A stretch of 64,000 bases of DNA from a candidate division KSB1 bacterium (GCA_016214895.1 JACRMR010000013.1:66971-130970); one strand, 5' to 3'. Counted from the stretch's first letter, positions 35,937 to 46,009 are shown. Program-made: numbers and translations. The notes: a model not told the origin generated them from the sequence alone.

Positions 35937-38359
35937 GCGACCCTGAAATCAAAGAGCCCAAAGCCTCGTCACCGCCTCCCGCAGGCAACGGCGGCAGCGA
36001 TACGATTCAGATCCCGACGGTACTCGGCGCCATGCTGCTGAACGACGTGCTGATCTTTCCCAATACCATCGTTCCACTCGTCGTCTCGGCCGATCCGATG
36101 ATCAAGTTGGTCAACGATGCCCTCTCCGGCTCGAAAATCGTCGCGGCCTTCGCCCGGAGTAGCGACCCTGCCTCCGAACAGCCCTCCGATCAATTCCATG
36201 AGGTCGGCACGGCATCGCAGATCCTCAAAATGTTCCGCGTCCCCGACGGCTCCATGCGGCTGCTCGTGCAGGGGCTCACCCGGATTCGGCGCACACGGAT
36301 TGTCGAGACCGACCCCTACCTGCGTGTACAGGTCCAGCCGCTGCCGATGGACCGCCGCCGGTCGCTCAAGGTCGAGGCCCTCGACCGCAAGATCAAAGCT
36401 GATTTCACCAAACTCGCCGAGTCCGGTTCCGGCATCAGCGAAGAAGTGAAGATCGCCGTTTTCAATATCAGCGATTCCGGTTCACTCGCTGATATTGTCG
36501 CTTCCAATCTGAATCTCACGCTCGAACAGAAACAGAGCGTCCTCGAGGCATCCGAACTCGATGAGCGGCTGACCCTGGTCGGGACCCTACTGGCCCGCGA
36601 ACTGAAGATCGTGACGCTCGGCAGCGAGATCCAGACCAAAGTCGATAACGAGATGGCCGACAACCAGCGCGAATACTACTTGCGCGAGCAGATGCGCCAG
36701 ATTCGCAAAGAGCTGGGGGAGGACAACGAAGGCGCGCAGGAACTCACGGATCTCGAACAGAAGATCAAACAGGCGGGCATGACGCCCGCCGCGGCGGAAG
36801 TCGCCGCCAAAGAGCTCGATCGCCTGAAACGCATGACGCCTGCGTCAGCGGAATACACCGTCTCCCGCACCTATCTCGAATGGCTCGCGGCCCTGCCGTG
36901 GCAGAAGTCCACCGAAGACGAACTGGATATTGACCGCGCCAAGCGCATCCTCGACCGCGATCACTACGGCCTCGAGGACGTCAAGAACCGCATTATCGAA
37001 TTCCTGGTGGTCCGCAAACTTCGCCATACCGGAAAAGGCCCCATCCTCTGCTTCGCCGGGCCGCCCGGCGTCGGAAAAACCTCGCTCGGCAAGTCGATCT
37101 CCGTGGCCTTGAATCGCGAGTTCATCCGCATGAGTCTCGGCGGCGTCCGCGACGAAGCCGAAATCCGCGGCCATCGCCGCACTTACATCGGGGCCCTGCC
37201 CGGACGGGTGATGCAGTCCATCCGCCGCGTCGCCGTGAACAATCCCGTCATCATGCTCGACGAAATCGACAAACTCGGCAATGACTTCCGCGGAGATCCC
37301 GCCTCGGCGCTACTGGAAGTGCTCGATCCCGCCCAGAATTCGAGCTTTCAGGATCACTACCTCGACGTCGAATTCGATCTGTCGCGCGCGTTCTTCATCA
37401 CCACCGCCAACGACATCAGCATGATCCCCCCGCCATTGCGCGATCGCATGGAGATCATCGAAATCCCCAGCTATGTGACGCCCGAAAAAATCAAGATCGC
37501 TTCGCACTACCTCGTGCCGCGGCAGATCGAAGAGAACGGCCTGAAGAAGCAGCACGTCACGTTCACGCCGTCGGGCTTGGCCGAAATCGTGGATTCCTAC
37601 ACACGGGAAGCCGGCGTCCGCCGACTCGAACAACAGATCGGCGCCGTTTGCCGTAAGGTCGCCCGCGGCGTCGTCAGCGGTAAGCGCCCGCGTATTACCA
37701 TCACCGCGAAAAACGTCGCCAACTATCTCGGTCCGCAGCAGTTCCTCGACGATGAACTCATGACGCGTCCGCGCGTCGGAGTGGCGGTCGGCCTGGCCTG
37801 GACGCCGGTCGGCGGAGACGTCTTGATCATCGAGTCCACCTGGATGCCCGGAGCCAAGCAGTTGCAGGTGACCGGCAGACTGGGTGACGTCATGAAGGAG
37901 TCCGCCCAAATCGCGCTTTCCTACCTGCGCGCAAATGCTGAGCAGTACGGCTTCTCCAATGACACGCTGGCCAGCCGCGACATTCATATTCATGTACCGG
38001 AAGGCGCGACACCCAAAGAAGGTCCGTCCGCGGGCATCACCATTGCCACCTCGTTAGCATCACTCTTCACCGGACGCCCCGTGGACAATCGCGTCGGCAT
38101 GACCGGCGAAATTACCTTGAGCGGCAACGTGCTGCCGATCGGCGGCCTGCGCGAAAAGATCGTCGCTGCCCACCGGCACGGACTGCGGCGCGTCATTATC
38201 CCGCGCCTGAACGAAAAGGACCTCTATTACGTCCCGGCGCACATCAAACGGGCGATGAAGTTCCACTTCGTTGACACCGTGGATGAAGTGCTGAACGTCG
38301 CGCTGCTGAAATCGCCTGCGCCGACGTCGCGGCGGACAAAGTCCCGCGCGCACGCATGA
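35933..38359 (+). CDS. lon: ATP-dependent protease Lon
   Basis: An 808-aa AAA+ serine protease, full length for LonA. LON substrate-binding domain at about 25-220, coiled-coil, Walker A GPPGVGKTS near residue 377, Walker B VIMLDEIDK. The proteolytic domain carries the catalytic Ser in EGPSAGIT (about 698) and Lys in LREKIVAA (about 742). It degrades misfolded and regulatory proteins in the cytoplasm. It overlaps hsp20 and comF by four bases each. Confidence 0.97.
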   Translation: MSDPEIKEPKASSPPPAGNGGSDTIQIPTVLGAMLLNDVLIFPNTIVPLVVSADPMIKLVNDALSGSKIVAAFARSSDPASEQPSDQFHEVGTASQILKMFRVPDGSMRLLVQGLTRIRRTRIVETDPYLRVQVQPLPMDRRRSLKVEALDRKIKADFTKLAESGSGISEEVKIAVFNISDSGSLADIVASNLNLTLEQKQSVLEASELDERLTLVGTLLARELKIVTLGSEIQTKVDNEMADNQREYYLREQMRQIRKELGEDNEGAQELTDLEQKIKQAGMTPAAAEVAAKELDRLKRMTPASAEYTVSRTYLEWLAALPWQKSTEDELDIDRAKRILDRDHYGLEDVKNRIIEFLVVRKLRHTGKGPILCFAGPPGVGKTSLGKSISVALNREFIRMSLGGVRDEAEIRGHRRTYIGALPGRVMQSIRRVAVNNPVIMLDEIDKLGNDFRGDPASALLEVLDPAQNSSFQDHYLDVEFDLSRAFFITTANDISMIPPPLRDRMEIIEIPSYVTPEKIKIASHYLVPRQIEENGLKKQHVTFTPSGLAEIVDSYTREAGVRRLEQQIGAVCRKVARGVVSGKRPRITITAKNVANYLGPQQFLDDELMTRPRVGVAVGLAWTPVGGDVLIIESTWMPGAKQLQVTGRLGDVMKESAQIALSYLRANAEQYGFSNDTLASRDIHIHVPEGATPKEGPSAGITIATSLASLFTGRPVDNRVGMTGEITLSGNVLPIGGLREKIVAAHRHGLRRVIIPRLNEKDLYYVPAHIKRAMKFHFVDTVDEVLNVALLKSPAPTSRRTKSRAHA

Positions 38360-39024
38360 TCCGGGCGCTGCCGCGAAACTGGCCGATCTGGGATCTGTTC
38401 TTTCCGCCGCTGTGCGCGCAGTGCGGTCGATCGCTCGCCGCGGCGGAGGTCTGGTTCTGCCGCCAGTGCTGGGTGGACGCGCCGGTCTCCGACCCCAAGC
38501 GGGCGCTGAAAGTACCGGGCGTGGACATGCTACGGGCCGGATATGACTTCCACGAAGGCAATCTCGTTCGCTGCGCCGTGCATGGCTTGAAGTACTTTGG
38601 CCACCTCCGGCTGGCCTGTGAGATGTCGCGTCAACTTGTGCCGCGCTTGCCCGCTACGTTCGTCGAGCCGGGGTTGACCTGGTGCGTCGTTCCGCTGCAT
38701 TGGTCGCGGCGACTCCTGCGCGGATTTAACCAGAGCACGCTCATCGCCCGCGCGCTGGCGTCGGAAGTCGGACACGCCGAGCCGGTGGACTTGCTGCGAA
38801 GAACTCGTTATACACCATCCCAAACTTCCCGCTCGGTGCGCGAGCGGCGAGCAAATGTGAAAGGAGCGTTCTCCCTGACGCGTCATGCGGTTGTTCCAAA
38901 GTCTGTGTTGTTGATCGACGACGTGATTACCACCGGCGCGACGGTTAACGAATGCGCGACCGTCCTCAAAGCCGCGGGCGCCGAATGGGTCGGTGCCCTG
39001 TCGTTTGCGCTCACCAGGGCTTAA
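38356..39024 (+). CDS. comF: ComF family phosphoribosyltransferase-like protein
   Basis: A 222-aa protein with an N-terminal zinc-ribbon (CAQCG then CRQCW) and a C-terminal phosphoribosyltransferase domain with the PRPP motif VLLIDDVITTGAT. ComF/GntX proteins are linked to DNA uptake in naturally competent bacteria, but the biochemical role is unsettled. The link with lon is by a four-base overlap. Confidence 0.9.
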   Translation: MIRALPRNWPIWDLFFPPLCAQCGRSLAAAEVWFCRQCWVDAPVSDPKRALKVPGVDMLRAGYDFHEGNLVRCAVHGLKYFGHLRLACEMSRQLVPRLPATFVEPGLTWCVVPLHWSRRLLRGFNQSTLIARALASEVGHAEPVDLLRRTRYTPSQTSRSVRERRANVKGAFSLTRHAVVPKSVLLIDDVITTGATVNECATVLKAAGAEWVGALSFALTRA

Positions 39025-39046
39025 CCCAACCGCATACAGGGTCCAC

Positions 39047-42000
39047 ATGCTCCCCATCCAATCCGCCTCACGTCCGTACTCCGCGCTTGTCGGCTGCCTC
39101 GCGTTCCTGACGCTACTCGCCATCGCGCACTCCGCGCTTGCAGCATTTACACCCGGCCAATTGATCGTCAAGTTGGATCGCGCCCCCGCCCGCACGCTCG
39201 ACAATCAAATCGGCGAAACCCGCATCGAAGCCATCGACCGGCTCGTACGCCACGGTGCCGCGACGCTCGATGCGCCACTTGGCGCCGCCGCGACGGCTTT
39301 CCCGGATATGGATCCGATCCTGCGAATCAATTTCCCCGCGACACTGCCCATCGACTCGCTCCAGTCCGCGCTGGAACGCGCCCCGGGAGTCGTATGGGTC
39401 ACGCGCAACTACCACTACCGACCCAACGACGCGCGTCGAGCGCTGGATGACTTCCCAAACGATTCCCTGATCTCCGACGAGTGGTGGCTGCAAACCATCG
39501 CGGCTTTCGATGCGTGGGACATGACGCACGGCGATAGTAACATCGTGATCGGCATCATTGATACCGGTATCGATTACCTGCATCCAGACCTCGCGGCAAA
39601 CATCTGGCATAATTGGGCCGACTTCGATTCCAACGGCATCGACGACGACAACAATGGCTTCATCGATGACGGCGTGGGATGGGATTTCGTCGATGCGCCC
39701 GCCTTTCCCGCGCAAGGCGACCACACCGTCCGCGACAATAACCCGCAGGAGGAGCCCGGACTCGCCGAGGGCCACGGTACCTATGTTGCCGGATTCGCCG
39801 CCGCCGTAACCGACAACGGCTCGTGCGTGGCCGCCATCGGTCGTGACTGCCGACTCATGCCGCTGCGCGCCGGCAACGGCGACGGTTTGCTCGAAGAGGA
39901 TGATATCGCCGCCGCGATTCTTTACGCGACCGCCAACGGCGCCGACATTCTCAACATGAGCTTCGGCGACGTCGTGGTCTCGCCGCTGCTGTGGGAAGCG
40001 GTTGCCATCGCCCACGCCGCCGGACTTGTGCTCGTCGCCTCCGCGGGCAATGGCTCTTCAGCGGCGATTCATTACCCCTCGGGTTTCCCGGAAGTCATCT
40101 CCGTTGGCGCGACAGACCAGCTTGACCGCCGCGCTGACTTTTCGAACTATGGCCCATCCGTGGACGTGATGGCGCCGGGCCGCGATCTGCTGTCCACCAT
40201 CGTGCACGGCGAATGCGGCGACTGGGTCTATAGCGCCGGGACAAGCTACTCCTCGCCAATGTGCGCCGGCATGGTTGGGCTGGTGCTCTCCGTAAATCCT
40301 GCGTTATCCCCTGATGACGTGTTGCAGCTCGTGCGCACGAGCGCTGACGATATCCGCTCGGAAGGTTGGGACCCGGAGACGGCGCACGGTCGCATCAATG
40401 CGCGCCGCGCCGTCGAGCAAGCCGCTTTTGGCGCTGACGTGATCGCGACAATATCCTCACCCGCCACCGACCTCGGAATGATCTCCGATTTCTGGGTCAC
40501 CGGCAGCGCATGGGGCGCCGCCTTCGACCACTATGACCTCTACTACGGCCTCGGCGAAAGCCCGCGAACATGGACGCACGTCGCTACCGGTACTGAGCGC
40601 GTCTTCGACGGAGCCTTGGGCGAGGTCCAGTTGCCGGAAATGGATACAGTTCTCGTCGTGCGGCTTCAGGTCTCGGGAAGCGCCGGCCAGGTCTCGCTCG
40701 ACCACCGCCACTTGTATGTCCAACGCTCGGCCCCCGCACTTGACAGCATTCGCGTGCAACGTATGCTCGACGGCGCGGATTACGGCGACCTCTATCAGGT
40801 CACGACGGATCAGGTGACCACCGCCAGCTTCATTCTCACCAACGCATTGGGCGACTCGGTCCGCGAGGATTTTGGATATGTCGCCGACACCCATGCAGGC
40901 TTCTTGTCACATACGCTGCATCCCGGCGAATGGGTGGTGCGGATCCGCTTGCAGAATCAAGCGGGACTGGTCACCCTGTCTGAGTCGTTCAATTTCGTTG
41001 TCACCGAGCCCGAAGTCAACCGAAACCTCTGGTCGCGTTCCGAGACCACTGCCGAGCGCGGCTACATCGGGCCCTTCTCAACCGATTACGACTGTGACGG
41101 CGCGCCCGAAATGTGGCTCTGGCCCATCGGTCCGGAATTAGTCACTGATAAGCCGCTCCAAATCTATGAGTGGAATGGCAGCGACTTCGTTGCCACTGGC
41201 AACACGTATGCCGATCATATTCCGCGAGGAACCGGCGATGCCGACGCCGATGGCCGCATTGAGATCATGGGCGGCAACGGTTCGCGAACGCGAATCTGGG
41301 AGCAAAGTGATCCCTGCGAACCTCCCAACACCGTCGTCTTCGAGGCCCTGAGCAACTTTTATGGCTCCGGATTCTATGATCTCAATCCCGCTGACTCCGG
41401 TGCGGAAATCGTGGCTCGCAAACCTACCGCGCCCGACAGCGGCAGCCGCCATCGGTTCATCATCTATGATGTTTCCAGCGATTATCGGCTATCGGTGTTC
41501 GACACCCTGCCCAACGAATCCGCCGGTGACGATAATCTCGGACAGCCCAAGGTGTTGGTCGGCGACCTCGATGGCGACGCCGCAACTGATGTGCTCTACG
41601 CTGACTACGACGGTGATCTGATATTCTGCGAACTTGACGGCGACCACTACACGCAGCGCTGGACCACCCGGCTCCCCTTGAACGATGCCACCGCGTGGTT
41701 CGCCGCGGGGGATTTCCGGGGAACCGGCCAACTGCAACTTGTGGCGGGCTGTCGATCCAATAGCAGTGGCGGCACCGAGAGTCAACGTCGCGCACGCCAC
41801 TGGGAGTTCTTCATCTTCAACGTTACGGGCGACAATACGTTCGTCCTAGCCGATTCCTTCTTCGTGCTCGGCAATGAAGATGTCTCTACTCACCCTTCGT
41901 CAGTCACGGCGGCCGACGTCAATGCCGATGGCCGCGACGAGATCCTGCTCAGTCTCTACCCGGATCTGTACATTGTGGGCTTCGATGAGGCCACGTCGCA

Positions 42001-43309
42001 TTACATCCCGCTGTGGTACTACTTCCCGGGCGAATCCAACACCGCGCTCGTCGCGGACTGGAATCTGAACGGAGTTCGTGAATTCTACTTCAGCGACGGC
42101 AGTCATATCCTGCGGGCCGAGTCGCCCGGTGGCGGCAATGATCGTCCACTCGCACCCGCCGGATTGGTCGTCGAACCTGCCGGACCTCACGACCTGTTTC
42201 TCTCCTGGAATGCGGTTGCCGGAGCGGACAGCTACCGTGTCTATCGCGCGGCCACGGTCCCGGATTTCGACTTGATCACCGTGACACCTGACGTGGCATC
42301 GGTGCTGACGGATCAGCCGGAAAATGTGCCGTTCACTTATGCCGTCACCGCGATCGACGATGCCCTGCCGATTCGCGAATCCGTGTTTTCCAATTATGTC
42401 ACCGCCGCCGCGAATCGGGCACCGGCATGCGACGACACGGCGCAGTTCACGGAACCGCATTTCGTCACCATTAACTTCAGCGAGCCGATGGGTGAATCCG
42501 CCCTGCGACAGTGGGCGTACCGCCTCGACAGCACCGATTTCCCTTCCGTCATCTCGTCGGGTGAAGGCGGCCGCAGACTGGTGCTCTCGTTCGCCGACAC
42601 CTTGGCCGTCGGTTGGCACACGATCACCATGAACGGACTGCGGGACGTTCAGAACTCCGAGCTTCCGGAGTCGGAATCCACCGTGTTCGTTCACGTCGCC
42701 CGTGGCGCCGATAGCGCGCCGCACTTGTCCTCGCATCGACTCGTGGACGGCCCGATCGGAACGATCGTCGAAGTTGGATTTTCGCTGCCAATGGATGCAT
42801 CGGTCCTCGACCTCGCGAACTATCATGTCGTTTCGCCGTTCGCTGTCCAGTCCGTGGAAGCGACTGAGACCGATCGCAGCCTCGTCCGCCTGCACCTCGA
42901 TCCCGCCGCGCCCGTTGGAGCGCTGGGCCGTACCGCCCGAATTCAACTCCGCAACCTCCGGTCTGAATCGGGAATCGCCATGGACACCACCGCGGGACGC
43001 GCGGATCTGGTAATCGGCACCGCCGCGACCTCACTGGACGAAGTTTTCGCCTATCCCAATCCCTATGCCGGACGCGGTCCCGGCGGCGTTGACGTGATCA
43101 TGTTCGCCGGACTGCCTGCTGAAGCGCACATCCGGATTTTCGATCTGCGCGGTGTGCTCGTGCGGGAAATCAAACACCACAGCCCGCTCGGCGGAGCCAG
43201 CTGGGATCTGACGAACGACGATCACGAGCGGGTCGCCGGCGGTGTGTACATCTTTACGGTCGAATCCGGCGGCGAAAAGACGCATGGCAAACTGGCCGTG
43301 CTCAGATAA
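39047..43309 (+). CDS. Secreted subtilisin-like serine protease with FG-GAP-like, Fn3 and C-terminal sorting-like domains
   Basis: A 1420-aa exported protein. Signal peptide (to about residue 32), an inhibitor-like propeptide, then an S8 domain with Asp172 (IIDTGID), His243 (GHGTYVAG) and Ser400 (GTSYSSP). A region with DxDGD-like repeats (DADADGR, DLDGDAATD, DVNADGRDE) suggests a calcium-binding FG-GAP/VCBS propeller. Fn3-like and Ig-like domains follow. The last ~85 residues (FAYPNPYAG, DLRGVLVRE, GVYIFTV) resemble FlgD/T9SS type A sorting domains. ATG 39047 opens the signal peptide. Confidence 0.88.
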   Translation: MLPIQSASRPYSALVGCLAFLTLLAIAHSALAAFTPGQLIVKLDRAPARTLDNQIGETRIEAIDRLVRHGAATLDAPLGAAATAFPDMDPILRINFPATLPIDSLQSALERAPGVVWVTRNYHYRPNDARRALDDFPNDSLISDEWWLQTIAAFDAWDMTHGDSNIVIGIIDTGIDYLHPDLAANIWHNWADFDSNGIDDDNNGFIDDGVGWDFVDAPAFPAQGDHTVRDNNPQEEPGLAEGHGTYVAGFAAAVTDNGSCVAAIGRDCRLMPLRAGNGDGLLEEDDIAAAILYATANGADILNMSFGDVVVSPLLWEAVAIAHAAGLVLVASAGNGSSAAIHYPSGFPEVISVGATDQLDRRADFSNYGPSVDVMAPGRDLLSTIVHGECGDWVYSAGTSYSSPMCAGMVGLVLSVNPALSPDDVLQLVRTSADDIRSEGWDPETAHGRINARRAVEQAAFGADVIATISSPATDLGMISDFWVTGSAWGAAFDHYDLYYGLGESPRTWTHVATGTERVFDGALGEVQLPEMDTVLVVRLQVSGSAGQVSLDHRHLYVQRSAPALDSIRVQRMLDGADYGDLYQVTTDQVTTASFILTNALGDSVREDFGYVADTHAGFLSHTLHPGEWVVRIRLQNQAGLVTLSESFNFVVTEPEVNRNLWSRSETTAERGYIGPFSTDYDCDGAPEMWLWPIGPELVTDKPLQIYEWNGSDFVATGNTYADHIPRGTGDADADGRIEIMGGNGSRTRIWEQSDPCEPPNTVVFEALSNFYGSGFYDLNPADSGAEIVARKPTAPDSGSRHRFIIYDVSSDYRLSVFDTLPNESAGDDNLGQPKVLVGDLDGDAATDVLYADYDGDLIFCELDGDHYTQRWTTRLPLNDATAWFAAGDFRGTGQLQLVAGCRSNSSGGTESQRRARHWEFFIFNVTGDNTFVLADSFFVLGNEDVSTHPSSVTAADVNADGRDEILLSLYPDLYIVGFDEATSHYIPLWYYFPGESNTALVADWNLNGVREFYFSDGSHILRAESPGGGNDRPLAPAGLVVEPAGPHDLFLSWNAVAGADSYRVYRAATVPDFDLITVTPDVASVLTDQPENVPFTYAVTAIDDALPIRESVFSNYVTAAANRAPACDDTAQFTEPHFVTINFSEPMGESALRQWAYRLDSTDFPSVISSGEGGRRLVLSFADTLAVGWHTITMNGLRDVQNSELPESESTVFVHVARGADSAPHLSSHRLVDGPIGTIVEVGFSLPMDASVLDLANYHVVSPFAVQSVEATETDRSLVRLHLDPAAPVGALGRTARIQLRNLRSESGIAMDTTAGRADLVIGTAATSLDEVFAYPNPYAGRGPGGVDVIMFAGLPAEAHIRIFDLRGVLVREIKHHSPLGGASWDLTNDDHERVAGGVYIFTVESGGEKTHGKLAVLR

Positions 43310-43944
43310 TGCCGCTGACTGTCGGACTCACCGGTGGCATCGGAGCCGGAAAAACCACCGTTGCCCAGCTGCTCGCCGAGCACGGCGCGGAAGTTGTCTC
43401 CGGTGATGAACTCGGCCGGATCGCTGTCGAGAGTTCCCCCGCCATCCTGGACCACATCCGGCTCCGCTTCGGTCCGGCCGTGTTCGACGACTCCGGCCGG
43501 CTTCGGCGTCGCGAGCTCGGTCAACGTGTGTTTGCCGATCTCGCCGATGCTCGCTGGCTCACCGAGATTACCCGCGACCCCATCCTCGAGCTCTGGAACC
43601 AACGGGTGCGCGAATGCCCCGCTGACGTGATTGTATTCGACGCGGCTCTGATCTATGAGTGGGGAGTCGAAGACGAATTCGATCTACTCGTTTCTGTGAG
43701 TGCGCCGCCCGACTGCGTCGCCGAGCGCATGCGGTCGGGTGGCCGCCTCACCGCCGATGAGGTCGCCAGCCGGATGACTGCGCAGCTCGATCCACGGCAA
43801 AAGGCCAGGCGATCTCAGGTCCTGATTCACAATGACGGCACGCGCGAACTGTTGGTGTCACGTGTGGCCAGTCTGTGGTCCACAACCATTCAAACGGAAT
43901 TGATGAGGAAACCAGAGTCCAAGCATGATCATCCGCGTTCGTAA
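43309..43944 (+). CDS. coaE: Dephospho-CoA kinase
   Basis: Last step of CoA synthesis: ATP-dependent phosphorylation of dephospho-CoA. The P-loop LTGGIGAGKTTV is at residues 7-18 and the substrate-site segment SGDELGR near 31, then FDAALIYE of the lid region. 211 aa, usual for the family. It overlaps the protease stop by one base (TAATG) and the next gene by 20 bases. Confidence 0.94.
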   Translation: MPLTVGLTGGIGAGKTTVAQLLAEHGAEVVSGDELGRIAVESSPAILDHIRLRFGPAVFDDSGRLRRRELGQRVFADLADARWLTEITRDPILELWNQRVRECPADVIVFDAALIYEWGVEDEFDLLVSVSAPPDCVAERMRSGGRLTADEVASRMTAQLDPRQKARRSQVLIHNDGTRELLVSRVASLWSTTIQTELMRKPESKHDHPRS

Positions 43945-45790
43945 GCTCCCACTGCTGTGCTTTGCCCTGCTGCTGCTGAATCTGGCCGCGTCCGCCACCG
44001 GCTATTCGCTCGCGCAGTATCTCGACATCCAGAACGCCGCGAATCCGACGTTCAACCCGTTGTGCAGCGAAATCCTGTATCGCACAAACATCTCCGGTGT
44101 GCCGCAGATGTGGCGGATGGCGATCCCCGACGGATACCAGCACCAAGTCACCTTTGATACCAACGGAGTGTCCGGAGCGTGGTGGTCGCCGCTCGACCCG
44201 AACTTGATCGTCATCGCCGCCGCGGTGGGGGGAAACGAGCGAACCCAGCTCTATTTCGGCAGTCCCGACGGCGGTCTCTGGAAACGAGTTTCGTCAGACT
44301 CCACGGCAGTCTATCGCTTCGGAGTCTGGGCGATGGACGGCTCACGATTTGCCTACTCCAGTAACCAGCGCAACAAACGCGATTTCGACGTCTATGAGTA
44401 TGGAATTGCGGAGCAAAGCGCACTGCTTCTCGTCCAGGGCGAAGGCGATCATCATCCGGTCAACTATTCTCAGGATAATGTCAAACTGCTCATTGAGAAG
44501 ACCTATTCCAACAGCAACCAATCGCTCTACCTCTACGACGGCAGCATCAATCGCACGAAGCTGATCACCCCGCACGACGGCGACGTCGTTTACACCGATC
44601 CGGTCTGGGATCCGGAGGGTAAGGGCTTCTACTTCATCTGCGACAAAGACCGGCCGTTTCGCGGCGTCGCCTTTTGGCCGACGGACAGTGCGAACTTCCG
44701 CTGGGTCGAGACGCCTGAAGCAGATATCGACCTGCTGGCACTCGCTCCCGACGGCTCGTGGCTGGTCTGGACCTTCAATGACCGCGGCTACTCGGCGTTT
44801 CAGGGCCGGAACTTGTACAGCGATGCCGTCGTTGACGCCTACCGGCTGCCGCAAGGTGTGATCCGCTCACTGCAGTTCTCACCCGACGCGGCTAAACTCG
44901 CAATCACTCACGGCACTCCGTCGAAGCCCACGGACATCTGGGTCTGGGACTGCCGTAATGATCGCATGGCGCAATGCACGATGGGTGCCACCGGCGGCAT
45001 CCCGCCGCTCGAGTTCCGCGAGCCGGACTTGATCGAGTATTCTACCTTCGACGGCCGCCATATTCCTGCCCTCTACTACAGGCCGCTGCTGGACGCTAAG
45101 CAGACGCCCGCAATCGTTGTCGTGCACGGCGGGCCGGAGGGTCAAGCCCGACCGGCCCTCAATGGCTTGCATCAGTATTTTCTCAGCCGCGGCTATGCCA
45201 TACTCGAACCCAATATCCGCGGCTCCACGGGCTTCGGCAAGGAGTACGCATTATTGGACAATGGCAGGAAACGCATGGACTCCATGCACGACGTCGAGTA
45301 TGCCGCGCGCTGGCTCGCCGCCCAACCCGGCATCGACTCCACACGGTTGGTCGTGATGGGTGGAAGTTACGGCGGCTTCGCGACGCTCTCACAGCTGACG
45401 ACTTATCCCGACCGCTGGGCGGCCGGCGTCTGCGTTGTGGGCATCGCGAACTTCGTGACCTTTCTGGAAAACACGGCGGCCTACCGTCGCGCCTTGCGCG
45501 AGGTCGAATACGGTTCGCTGGCTGCCGACCGCGAATTTCTCGCCTCCATTTCACCGGTCAATCATGTGGACCAGATCAAGGCCCCGCTGTTCCTGATTCA
45601 CGGCGCCAACGATCCGCGAGTCCCGGTGGGAGAGGCCACGCAGATGGCCACGGCGATCCGCGCTCGGAACGGAGTCGTCGAGTTCCTCCAATTCGATGAC
45701 GAGGGGCACGGTCTCGCCAAGCTGAAAAACAAGGTCACCGCCTACACGCAGGTTGCCGACTTTCTGGACAAGCACGTGGCCAAAAAGTAG
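43925..45790 (+). CDS. Exported S9-family (prolyl oligopeptidase-type) peptidase
   Basis: A 621-aa protein with an N-terminal signal peptide (LPLLCFALLLLNLAASATG). It has a seven-bladed propeller region with WDPEGKGFYFICDKD-type blades and a C-terminal alpha/beta hydrolase with nucleophile GGSYGGF (Ser near 480), Asp in NDPRVPV (about 561) and His in DEGHGL (about 594). The type is dipeptidyl/acylaminoacyl peptidase acting on short peptides, likely periplasmic, complementing the secreted subtilase upstream. Confidence 0.92.
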   Translation: MIIRVRKLPLLCFALLLLNLAASATGYSLAQYLDIQNAANPTFNPLCSEILYRTNISGVPQMWRMAIPDGYQHQVTFDTNGVSGAWWSPLDPNLIVIAAAVGGNERTQLYFGSPDGGLWKRVSSDSTAVYRFGVWAMDGSRFAYSSNQRNKRDFDVYEYGIAEQSALLLVQGEGDHHPVNYSQDNVKLLIEKTYSNSNQSLYLYDGSINRTKLITPHDGDVVYTDPVWDPEGKGFYFICDKDRPFRGVAFWPTDSANFRWVETPEADIDLLALAPDGSWLVWTFNDRGYSAFQGRNLYSDAVVDAYRLPQGVIRSLQFSPDAAKLAITHGTPSKPTDIWVWDCRNDRMAQCTMGATGGIPPLEFREPDLIEYSTFDGRHIPALYYRPLLDAKQTPAIVVVHGGPEGQARPALNGLHQYFLSRGYAILEPNIRGSTGFGKEYALLDNGRKRMDSMHDVEYAARWLAAQPGIDSTRLVVMGGSYGGFATLSQLTTYPDRWAAGVCVVGIANFVTFLENTAAYRRALREVEYGSLAADREFLASISPVNHVDQIKAPLFLIHGANDPRVPVGEATQMATAIRARNGVVEFLQFDDEGHGLAKLKNKVTAYTQVADFLDKHVAKK

Positions 45791-45793
45791 CCC

Positions 45794-45822
45794 TTGATTT
45801 TTCCGCGAGATGCAACTATATT
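45794..45822 (+). promoter_or_regulatory. Promoter of tRNA-Gly
   Basis: TTGATT (45794-45799), a 17-base spacer, TATATT (45817-45822), placing transcription start about seven bases before the mature tRNA. Confidence 0.8.
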
Positions 45823-45835
45823 GCGGTCCTATGCT

Positions 45836-45907
45836 GCGGATGTAACTCAATGGTAGAGTGTCAGCTTCCCAAGCTGGAGGTTGCGGGTTCGAGTCCCGTC
45901 ATCCGCT
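45836..45907 (+). tRNA. tRNA-Gly (anticodon CCC)
   Basis: A complete cloverleaf: acceptor GCGGATG / CATCCGC, D-arm ACTC-GAGT, anticodon stem TCAGC / GCTGG with loop TTCCCAA (anticodon CCC), and T-arm GCGGG-TTCGAGT-CCCGT. The discriminator is U73, followed by encoded CC but not A, so CCA is completed after transcription. The accessory island begins directly downstream, a common integration position. Confidence 0.95.
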
Positions 45908-45914
45908 CCTAATG

Positions 45915-45946
45915 AAAACAGTCACTTGCGTGGCTGTTTTTGTTTT
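45915..45946 (+). terminator. Terminator of tRNA-Gly
   Basis: An 11-bp stem AAAACAGTCAC / GTGGCTGTTTT with loop TTGC and one G-T pair, followed by further T-rich sequence. It lies seven bases past the tRNA. Confidence 0.8.
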
Positions 45947-45992
45947 TGAGTGGTTTTGTAAGTTCAGTATTTAGAGCTCAAATTGTCTATTT

Positions 45993-46009
45993 CTTTCTAC
46001 GGTAGAAAG
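45993..46009. promoter_or_regulatory. 17-bp palindrome upstream of the first island gene
   Basis: CTTTCTAC, a central G, then GTAGAAAG: perfect 8-bp arms. It lies 54 bases before ATG 46063, a position suited to an operator. Confidence 0.4.
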
